From assembly GCF_937875145.1 (NCBI RefSeq), contig NZ_CALNCS010000110.1, positions 1-10,666 of the forward strand: a stretch of 10,666 nt of DNA, written 5' to 3'. The translations under genes and the position numbers were made by a program. This document shows, piece by piece, positions 1 through 6,521 of this stretch. The notes under the pieces were generated by a model. It saw only the letters and a program-made list of their open reading frames with translations. It did no database searches and was not told where the DNA came from. The stretch's first letter is position 1. The number at the start of each line of letters is the position of its first letter. Source of the DNA: Alkalibaculum bacchi (lineage in GTDB: Bacteria > Bacillota > Clostridia > Eubacteriales > Alkalibacteraceae).

Positions 1-52
1 GGAGGGTGTTTTTTGTTCTTTTCGCTGACGGTAGTATGGTTTCATAGTAGTA

Positions 53-71
53 ACCAATAAAGACCAATAAA
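53..71. repeat. Short direct repeat in the leader
   Basis: The 9-base unit ACCAATAAA occurs at 53-61 and again at 63-71, a 10-base period or about one helical turn. It lies about 20 bases upstream of the candidate -35 element of the hsd promoter. A one-turn spacing would suit a regulator binding site, but the unit is short and A/T-rich and could be chance. No regulator gene is visible in the window. Confidence 0.3.
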
Positions 72-92
72 AGTTGTTTAGTTGTTTTTTAT

Positions 93-121
93 TTGTGTTT
101 GCTTATTAATTGTCTTATAAT
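93..121 (+). promoter_or_regulatory. Candidate sigma-A type promoter for the hsd operon
   Basis: A perfect -10 hexamer TATAAT lies at 116-121. Seventeen bases upstream is TTGTGT (93-98), which matches the -35 consensus TTGACA at only its first three positions. Transcription would start near 128 and leave a leader of about 130 bases before the preferred hsdR start at 262. It is the best promoter-like sequence before the first gene, and no other convincing promoter was found before the HEPN gene. This fits co-transcription of hsdR, the fused hsdMS and the HEPN gene. The weak -35 keeps confidence moderate. Confidence 0.45.
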
Positions 122-261
122 GTATATATTGCATGAAAATAAGGCAATTGAACATATTTGTATAGACGTTCAAAACGCTGAACTGTGATATTGGTGATAT
201 TATGGAAATTGTTTCTGATGAAAATTCAATTTCTATAGAATTATGGTTTGTGGGTGATGTT

Positions 262-2790
262 ATGAGCGCAAAAGAAGCTAAATCAAGAATTAAAATAAAC
301 AAATTACTTGAAGAAGCAGGCTGGAGATTTTTTGATGAAGATGGGAAGCCAGCGAGTATTCAGGTTGAGCCTAATGTTAAAATTTCCAGGAAGCAAATAG
401 ATGATATGGGTGAAAACTTTCATAAGGCCAAGAACGGTTTTGTTGATTTTCTGTTACTTGACGATAAAGGCCATCCATTCATAGTGCTTGAAGCTAAATC
501 AGAAGATAAAGACCCTTTGGTGGGTAAAGAGCAAGCAAGAGAGTATGCAAAGTCTCTATTCATTAGATATGTTATTCTATCCAATGGAAACCAGCATTAT
601 TTTTGGAATATATATAAAGGTAATCCCCAAATAATCACCAGCTTCCCAAGTAGTCGGAGTATAAAAGAGAACAAAGCATTTAATGCTGATCCAGCCAGAC
701 TGTATAACGAAGATGTCAAAGAGGATTACATTGCTGTAGTAAAGAATTACAAATATGCTGAAGCACCAGAGTATCAAAATACTGAAACAAGAGAAAGCTT
801 TCTTAAAGAAAGTGGATTAAAGTTTTTGAGGCCCTATCAAATTAATGCTGTAAAGGCCTTGCAGAAATCCGTTAAGAAGGGAAATCAACGGTTTTTATTT
901 GAAATGGCAACTGGAACAGGCAAAACACTAACTTCAGCTGCAGTAATCAGACTGTTTTTACGTAGCGGGAATGCCCATAGAGTGTTGTTTTTAGTCGATC
1001 GAATAGAATTGGAAAACCAAGCAAAAAAGAATTTCCAAAACTATCTATCCCCTGATTATCATACAGTAGTATTCAAAGAGAACACAGGAGACTGGCGCAA
1101 AGCTGAAATCGTGGTATCTACAGTACAAACCTTGAGTTTTAATAATAAGTATAAAAACTATTTTAAGCCAACGGATTTCTCACTTATCATAGCTGATGAG
1201 AGTCATAGGTCAATAAATGGCAATTATAGAGCAGTATTTGAGTATTTCTTGGGGTATAAGTTGGGACTTACCGCTACTCCAAAGGATTATATTAAAAATG
1301 TAAATATCGACGAACTGAAGGCAACAGACCCAAGGGCTTGGGAACAAAGGCAACTTTTAGATTCCTATAAAACTTTTGGTTGTGAAAGTGGTGAGCCAAC
1401 ATACAGATACTCTCTATTAGATGGTGTGAAAGACGGATATCTGGTAAATCCACGAGTAGTGGATGCAAGAACGGAAATTACAACACAGCTTTTAGCCGAT
1501 AAAGGATATGCAATTGTAAATAAGAGTGAAGATGGTGTTGAGGAAGAGGAAGTCTATTTTGTTAAGGATTTTGAGCGTAATTTCTTTTCTGAAGAAACCA
1601 ATAGAATTTTTGTTAAAACTTTCATGGAGAATGCAAAACATGATCCATTAACAGGAGAGATTGGAAAAAGTATTATTTTCTGTGTCAGTCGCAAACATGC
1701 AGCTAAGATTACACAGATACTGAATGAGTTTGCAGACAAACTGTTTCCAGATAAATACTACTCTGACTTTGCTATGCAGATAACTTCTGACATTCTTAAT
1801 GCACAGGCGTATACAATTAACTTTCAAAACAACAATTTAAGTGGTATAACCAAGTTTTTAGAGAACTATAAATCTTCCAAAACCAGAGTTTGCGTTACTG
1901 TAGGTATGATGACAACAGGGTATGATTGTGAAGATTTATTAAACATTGTGTTATTAAGACCTATATTTTCTCCTACTGACTTTATTCAAATTAAGGGTAG
2001 GGGTACGAGGAAATATGAATTTATATTTAAGGAAAAAGTACAAGGCATTACATACGAGCATAAGTCAGATAAGGACACATTCAAGCTCTTTGATTTCTTT
2101 GGTAATTGTGAGTATTTTGAAGAAAAGTTCAATTATGACGAAGTAATAAGATTACCTATACCTAAAGAAAGTAGTGGTCTTCCGCCAACACCGCCACCAG
2201 TAGAAGGTTGGTATGAGAACTATGACCCCGATCCTCTTTTGTTTATGGAAGAGACGCAAATAGGATTTGAGGGAATGAAGATAGACAGAATGTTCTTTGA
2301 TAAGTTTGAAAGTGAAGTAAAGGAAGATGAAACAGCGAAGGAACAATATGAGCAGGGCAATTATGCAGCAGTACAGCATTATATAGAAGAAAACATTTTG
2401 AATAAACCGTCAGAGTACTATACATGGGAGCGAATAAAGCGTTCCATTGGAATTGATAGGCGTGTAACAGTAAAAGAAATCTTAGATAAAATATTTGGAG
2501 CTATACCATCATTTAAATCAAAGCGAGAGTTGATTGAAGATGAGTTTGAAAGCTACTTGCTGACAAAACCAGTTCCAACAGATAAATACGTAGATATAAA
2601 GACATTTTTTGAAACCTATATCATGGATAAGGATGTCAGAAGAATTATTGAGGACGAAAAGTACCAGTTGCTTGGCACAGAGGTCAGCACTTATACTATG
2701 TCGGATTTACGAAAACTAGGTGCAGAAAACATGCACCAAGTTGTTGATTATATTAATGATAATGTAAACGTTTCGAAATTTATTGCGTAG
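262..2790 (+). CDS. hsdR: Type I restriction enzyme R subunit (endonuclease and DNA translocase)
   Basis: HsdR is the motor and nuclease subunit of type I restriction-modification. With the M and S subunits it binds unmethylated target sites, pumps DNA using ATP and cleaves at a distance. The 842-residue product starts with a PD-(D/E)XK nuclease domain (D62 in GFVDF; E77-A-K79). A superfamily 2 helicase follows, with Walker A ATGTGKT at 216-222, DESH at 312-315, LTATP at 336-340 and a motif VI-like QIKGRGTR. All catalytic residues look intact, and the length is normal for shorter HsdR proteins. An upstream in-frame ATG at 202 would add 20 residues. I prefer 262 because the protein from there (MSAKEAKSRIKINKLLEEAG) looks like a typical HsdR N-terminus. 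Both ATGs have only a weak GGTGAT-type ribosome site. It is the first gene of the operon, and its stop overlaps the ribosome site of the next gene. Confidence 0.93.
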   Translation: MSAKEAKSRIKINKLLEEAGWRFFDEDGKPASIQVEPNVKISRKQIDDMGENFHKAKNGFVDFLLLDDKGHPFIVLEAKSEDKDPLVGKEQAREYAKSLFIRYVILSNGNQHYFWNIYKGNPQIITSFPSSRSIKENKAFNADPARLYNEDVKEDYIAVVKNYKYAEAPEYQNTETRESFLKESGLKFLRPYQINAVKALQKSVKKGNQRFLFEMATGTGKTLTSAAVIRLFLRSGNAHRVLFLVDRIELENQAKKNFQNYLSPDYHTVVFKENTGDWRKAEIVVSTVQTLSFNNKYKNYFKPTDFSLIIADESHRSINGNYRAVFEYFLGYKLGLTATPKDYIKNVNIDELKATDPRAWEQRQLLDSYKTFGCESGEPTYRYSLLDGVKDGYLVNPRVVDARTEITTQLLADKGYAIVNKSEDGVEEEEVYFVKDFERNFFSEETNRIFVKTFMENAKHDPLTGEIGKSIIFCVSRKHAAKITQILNEFADKLFPDKYYSDFAMQITSDILNAQAYTINFQNNNLSGITKFLENYKSSKTRVCVTVGMMTTGYDCEDLLNIVLLRPIFSPTDFIQIKGRGTRKYEFIFKEKVQGITYEHKSDKDTFKLFDFFGNCEYFEEKFNYDEVIRLPIPKESSGLPPTPPPVEGWYENYDPDPLLFMEETQIGFEGMKIDRMFFDKFESEVKEDETAKEQYEQGNYAAVQHYIEENILNKPSEYYTWERIKRSIGIDRRVTVKEILDKIFGAIPSFKSKRELIEDEFESYLLTKPVPTDKYVDIKTFFETYIMDKDVRRIIEDEKYQLLGTEVSTYTMSDLRKLGAENMHQVVDYINDNVNVSKFIA

Positions 2791-2793
2791 GAG
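2789..2793 (+). promoter_or_regulatory. Ribosome binding site fixing the hsdMS start
   Basis: AGGAG overlaps the last two bases of the hsdR TAG stop and sits seven bases before ATG 2801. This spacing supports ATG 2801 as the start rather than the in-frame TTG at 2783, which would overlap hsdR and has no comparable site upstream. The overlap suggests translational coupling between the R and M-S genes. Confidence 0.75.
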
Positions 2794-2800
2794 TAATGAA

Positions 2801-5296
2801 ATGCTAAATGGTGATGTAAAAAGGAAAATCAACTCATTAAGAGATATATTGGTGGGTAAAGTGCCAGACCCAAAGGCACAAGTAGAACAGATCACAATTG
2901 CTTTAATCTATAAGTTTATGGATGATATGGATTTAGAAGGAATGGAATTTGGTGGTAACAGAGAATTTTTCCAAGGAGAATATGATAAATATGCTTGGAC
3001 AAATATTATGCAGTCAGAAAACAGTGGTCAGCAAAGAAGTAATCTTTATGCTGAGGGCATAGAAAGAATGAGTGTTAATCCTTATTTACCACAACTATTC
3101 AGAGATATATTCAGAGGGGCATATGTTCCCTATCGCGACCCAGAAACATTAAATATGTTTTTGAAAGAAATCAATGATATTAAATATGACAACAGTGAAA
3201 AATTAGGTAATGCATTTGAATTCCTGCTTTCTATTATGGGTAGTCAAGGTGAGGCTGGACAATTCAGAACACCTAGGCACATTATTGACATGATTGTGGA
3301 AATTATTGATCCCCAGAAAACGGATAGCATATTGGATCCTGCATGTGGAACAGCAGGATTTTTGATAAGTGCCTACAATCACATATTAAAAAACAACAAG
3401 AGCAAAGATGGTTATAGTACACTATCAGCTGACGATAGAAAAAGGATGACGGAGAATTTTGCAGGCTATGATATCTCGCCGGATATGGTAAGACTCTCAA
3501 GGGTGAATATGTATCTGCATAAATTTACGAAACCTCAAATTAGTGAATATGATACCCTGACAAGTCTTGAAAAATGGGATGAAACTTTTGATGTGATTAT
3601 GGCTAATCCACCGTTTATGACGCCTAAAGGTGGAATCATTCCTCATAACAGATACAAAGTTCGTGCCAAACGCGCAGAAGTATTGTTTGTAGATTATATA
3701 GCAGAACATTTGAATCCAACTGGCAAAGCAGGCATTATTGTTCCAGAGGGAATTGTATTCCAATCTGCTAATGCATATAAGGCTCTTAGAAAATATTTGA
3801 TTAAAGATGATTTGCTTTATGCAGTGATTTCTTTGCCTGCAGGCGTTTTTAATCCTTATAGCGGAGTTAAAACTAGCATCCTACTCATAGACAAGATCTT
3901 TGCAAAGCAGAATGATAAAATTCTATTTGTGAAAATCAATAATGATGGTTTTGATTTAGGAGCTCAAAGACGAGAGATTAAGGGCAGTGATCTTCCAGAG
4001 GTTATCAGGATTGTTAAGGATTATTTGAATGGAAAGGATGTATCATATAATGAGCTTGTTACTGTGGCGAGCAAAAAAGATATAGCTGAGCAGGATTATA
4101 TCTTGGTAGGTGAGAGATATAAGGAGGCTGTTGTCTATAGCAATGATTACCCAATGATAGCGCTGGGTGATGAAAATTATTTTAATATTGAATCTGGAGG
4201 AACACCATCTACATCTGTTGCGGAATATTGGAATGGTGAAATTAAATGGGTAACACTGGCTGACTTACCACAAGGTAACATTATAAGTGAGATTATAGAT
4301 ACCGAAAGACATATAAGCAATAAAGGGCTCAAAAATTCGTCAGCAAAACTTCTCCCTGAGGATACTGTACTTATATCATCAAGGGCAACTATTGGACGGA
4401 TTGGAATTGCAAAAACTCAGTTAGCTACAAATCAGGGATTTAAAAATATTATCATAAGAGATAAGAAAAATGTGAATTCTAAGTTTGTTGCATTAATGGC
4501 GTCTAAACTAGTACCAAGGATGATTGATTTAGCTTCTGGAGGGACTTTTAAAGAGATATCTAAATCAAATATTGCAACATTAAAAATACCCCTACCACCT
4601 TCATATATTCAAGAAGAAATCGTGAAGGAAATAGAGGGATATCAAAAGATTGTCGACGGAGCAAGACAGGTTGTTGAGAATTATAGACCTTCTATTAGAA
4701 TAGATGCTAGTTGGGAGGTTGCAAAGTTAGGAGATATATGCGAACTGAATCCTAAAAAGTCAGAGGTGAGGGACTTAGAAGATGCAACACAAGTTTCTTT
4801 TGTACCAATGGCGGATATTAATGAGCATGAAATGTTATTTACGCCAAAAGAAGTAAGGCTAATTTCTAAGGTTTATGCTGGATACACATATTTTAGAGAA
4901 GGTGATGTTTTACTTGCAAAAGTGACTCCTTGCTTTGAAAATGGGAAAGCTGCAATTGCAAGAAATTTAAGGAATGGTATTGGATTTGGTTCGAGTGAAT
5001 TCTATGTATTAAGGGCTCAACCTAATAAGGTATTACCTGAAATAATTTATTACATGGTAAGTGATTTTAAGTTCCTATTAAAAGGAAAAGACAACATGAC
5101 AGGTACTGGCGGACTTCAAAGACTCACAAAGAATTTTGTTGTAGATTATCCTATTCATTTACCTCCACTAGCTGTACAAAAACAAATAGTTGAGGAAGTT
5201 AATGAAGAAATGGAGATTATAGAAAAAAACAGACTTCTTATTGAATTATTTGAGCAGAAAATCCAGGACAAGATATCTGAAGTTTGGGGTGAGTAA
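2801..5296 (+). CDS. hsdMS: Type I R-M HsdM-HsdS fusion: N6-adenine methyltransferase with two target recognition domains
   Basis: This 831-residue protein joins two subunits that are usually separate. Residues 1 to about 440 are HsdM: an N-terminal helical domain (INSLRDILVGK onward), the family-typical GQFRTPRHIIDMIVE segment, the AdoMet-binding motif DPACGTAGF at 179-187 and catalytic NPPF at 269-272 for adenine N6 methylation. Residues from about 450 to the end are HsdS-like. TRD1 (about 450-600, with SGGTPST and ISSRATIG) is followed by a coiled coil near 605-630. TRD2 (about 640-790) and a C-terminal helix rich in E, K and I complete it. Each TRD ends in a similar stretch (IPLPP near 596; IHLPP near 785), the expected pseudo-repeat. 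Two TRDs imply a bipartite target. Separate M and S would total about 900 residues, so the fusion is slightly compact. I see no frameshift at the junction. It would methylate host DNA and direct HsdR. The symbol is descriptive, not a standard name. Confidence 0.9.
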   Translation: MLNGDVKRKINSLRDILVGKVPDPKAQVEQITIALIYKFMDDMDLEGMEFGGNREFFQGEYDKYAWTNIMQSENSGQQRSNLYAEGIERMSVNPYLPQLFRDIFRGAYVPYRDPETLNMFLKEINDIKYDNSEKLGNAFEFLLSIMGSQGEAGQFRTPRHIIDMIVEIIDPQKTDSILDPACGTAGFLISAYNHILKNNKSKDGYSTLSADDRKRMTENFAGYDISPDMVRLSRVNMYLHKFTKPQISEYDTLTSLEKWDETFDVIMANPPFMTPKGGIIPHNRYKVRAKRAEVLFVDYIAEHLNPTGKAGIIVPEGIVFQSANAYKALRKYLIKDDLLYAVISLPAGVFNPYSGVKTSILLIDKIFAKQNDKILFVKINNDGFDLGAQRREIKGSDLPEVIRIVKDYLNGKDVSYNELVTVASKKDIAEQDYILVGERYKEAVVYSNDYPMIALGDENYFNIESGGTPSTSVAEYWNGEIKWVTLADLPQGNIISEIIDTERHISNKGLKNSSAKLLPEDTVLISSRATIGRIGIAKTQLATNQGFKNIIIRDKKNVNSKFVALMASKLVPRMIDLASGGTFKEISKSNIATLKIPLPPSYIQEEIVKEIEGYQKIVDGARQVVENYRPSIRIDASWEVAKLGDICELNPKKSEVRDLEDATQVSFVPMADINEHEMLFTPKEVRLISKVYAGYTYFREGDVLLAKVTPCFENGKAAIARNLRNGIGFGSSEFYVLRAQPNKVLPEIIYYMVSDFKFLLKGKDNMTGTGGLQRLTKNFVVDYPIHLPPLAVQKQIVEEVNEEMEIIEKNRLLIELFEQKIQDKISEVWGE

Positions 5297-5297
5297 T

Positions 5298-6131
5298 ATG
5301 GACTATAGTATCATTGAATCTACCTATGAGATGGAAGTGAATGAGGAAATTTATTTACTTGAAGATTATCTTCCATCAATGTACAAAAATGACAACGAAA
5401 GAGAATATGTACAAACATTATTTAAGGCACTGAATATCAGTTATTCGAATGGAATATACCAGTTCGCATATATACAACTCCATATGATTTTTATGGTGTG
5501 CATTTATTATATGTTACTGAAAATTAATGAGGTTGCACCTACGGAAATCGAAAACGCTCTCTTCTTTATGATTAAGGACAAAAATCGTGTAAGAGACTTT
5601 TATGGCCCTAGCAACACGAGAGACAACGCAGTATACTTTGGTAGCTTTGCAGTTCTAGGGGAAAGTGATGTATTTCTTTTGTTAAAAATTGCTGGTATGG
5701 ACTCAGATCTTCAGGGTGAACTTAAGAAACTAGTTGAGGAACGTAATAAATATGCACATGCAAATGGCAACATTATAATTACCTCTCAGTCTACGATAGA
5801 TGAAAAAATTTCTAAGTACATAAATATGATAGAAAGAGTGCAGAAACTTGTTAAGCCATTTATTGAAGAGTTATATAAAAAGACATTAAAAGATCCTTAT
5901 TTCTCCGATTCTGAAGACAGATTCGGGTATATGGATGATAATGATCAAATTAGAGAAGAATTTATAAAGAAGTATTCATTGTCTTATCAAGATATAAATA
6001 CTTGCAGAAAATTCAAAATTGATGTTCTGTCTGAAGTGAAAAACTATGACGAAATTAAGGATCTTCATATTGCCTTATGCAAGTACTACAGAGGAATCAG
6101 AGATGATGAAGCTGTGGAATGTGTAGATTAA
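5298..6131 (+). CDS. HEPN-domain protein, putative ribonuclease in the R-M operon
   Basis: The 277-residue product has the HEPN signature R-x4-H as RNKYAH (R149, N150, H154), preceded by an acidic and basic helix (ELKKLVEE). The polar residue next to the arginine and the four-residue gap to histidine match RNase-active HEPN domains. A hydrophobic helix near residues 52-76 (QFAYIQLHMIFM) fits the HEPN four-helix core better than a membrane segment. Residues from about 190 to 277 form a charged tail with no motif I recognise. The start at 5298 is one base after the hsdMS stop, and its site GGGGTGAG is inside the last hsdMS codons. A longer frame from 5241 would overlap hsdMS by 56 bases and is less likely. 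Known HEPN proteins in R-M loci include the anticodon nuclease PrrC, which also has an ATPase that is absent here. The HEPN call is firm. The substrate is unknown, and a toxin or antiphage role is inferred from context. Confidence 0.8.
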   Translation: MDYSIIESTYEMEVNEEIYLLEDYLPSMYKNDNEREYVQTLFKALNISYSNGIYQFAYIQLHMIFMVCIYYMLLKINEVAPTEIENALFFMIKDKNRVRDFYGPSNTRDNAVYFGSFAVLGESDVFLLLKIAGMDSDLQGELKKLVEERNKYAHANGNIIITSQSTIDEKISKYINMIERVQKLVKPFIEELYKKTLKDPYFSDSEDRFGYMDDNDQIREEFIKKYSLSYQDINTCRKFKIDVLSEVKNYDEIKDLHIALCKYYRGIRDDEAVECVD

Positions 6132-6207
6132 AGAAAATAAAGATTAAGAATATAGCACTTTACAAAGAACGATTGTAGGAACGAAAGGGAATTAACGGGG
6201 TAAGGAT

Positions 6208-6506
6208 ATGCAATATGACATTAATTCATTAACCAAAAAACAAATTGAATGAACTGTTAATACCAATAAGGTATACAGCAGATAAGTATTATGATGTTGT
6301 CGTTGACAATATTGACAATTGATTAGCTATTGTCATAGAACTGAAAGACTTTGCAGAACCACTGACACATTTACTAGAAGAGTATTACTCTCCAGATAAA
6401 CTTTTTACTAGGATTACTGGCGGGATCCTTATGCATGTGAGTGTACTGGTTGACGATGAATTAATTGTTGCCTAAGCACTTTGATTTTGGGCAATTGAAT
6501 ACGTGA
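6208..6506 (+). pseudogene. Decayed small gene (about 98 codons) upstream of the STAND gene
   Basis: The region between the HEPN and STAND genes reads as one small protein if three lesions are repaired. It starts at ATG 6208 after GGGGTAAGGAT and gives MQYDINSLTKKQIE. An extra T at about 6250 then shifts the frame, and removing it continues as ELLIPIRYTADKYYDVVVDN. An in-frame TGA at 6320-6322 follows. The same frame then runs through LAIVIELKDFAEP and ends VSVLVDDELIVA, with a stop at 6473-6475. One extra T near 6473 would let it continue as KHFDFGQLNT to TGA 6504, only 15 bases before the next start. The residues look protein-like, with alternating hydrophobics and acidic residues. I recognise no family. 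Its place suggests a former partner of the STAND protein or of the R-M operon. Sequencing error is possible but would need three independent mistakes. Confidence 0.55.
6303..6335. repeat. TTGACAAT tandem pair with inverted copy
   Basis: TTGACAAT occurs at 6303-6310 and 6312-6319 as a 9-base tandem repeat. The inverted form ATTGTCA is at 6329-6335, pairing with TGACAAT at 6313-6319 across nine bases. The cluster lies inside the decayed gene at its premature stop, so the duplication may be part of the decay. Each TTGACA is also a perfect -35 hexamer. The best -10 candidates (TATTGT at 6328-6333 with a 19-base spacer, or CATAGA at 6334-6339 with 16) are poor, so a promoter for the STAND gene is possible but weakly supported. 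Confidence 0.35.
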
Positions 6507-6510
6507 AACA

Positions 6511-6517
6511 GAGGTGA
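6511..6517 (+). promoter_or_regulatory. Ribosome binding site of the STAND NTPase gene
   Basis: GAGGTGA lies four bases before ATG 6522 and matches the 3' end of 16S rRNA well, making it among the strongest ribosome sites in the window. It supports the chosen start and follows directly on the end of the decayed reading frame. Confidence 0.65.
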
Positions 6518-6521
6518 AACC

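Noticed and set aside
1..60. Short open frames at the left edge: a minus-strand frame from ATG 45-43 (MKPYYRQRKEQKTPS) and a + strand frame open to TAA at 58-60
   Set aside because: Each is under 20 codons. The minus-strand ATG has no ribosome site and neither product is recognisable, so neither can be separated from chance.
3303..3763. Minus-strand open frames within hsdMS
   Set aside because: They are short, overlap the strongly conserved methyltransferase motifs on the + strand and lack ribosome sites, so they are shadows of the real gene.
4100..5290. Phase-variable shuffling of the specificity region by inversion between the two TRDs
   Set aside because: The two TRD halves share only family-level similarity, with no long identical inverted repeats. 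There is no second hsdS copy and no invertase gene in the window.
5451..5525. Membrane-spanning segment in the HEPN protein
   Set aside because: The hydrophobic stretch near residues 52-76 contains histidine, glutamine and several tyrosines and fits a core HEPN helix. There are no flanking features of a membrane anchor.
6320..6322. TGA read as tryptophan, which would remove one lesion from the decayed gene
   Set aside because: TGG is used normally for tryptophan in the long genes and TGA ends the STAND gene, so there is no sign of an altered code. The two frameshifts would remain anyway.
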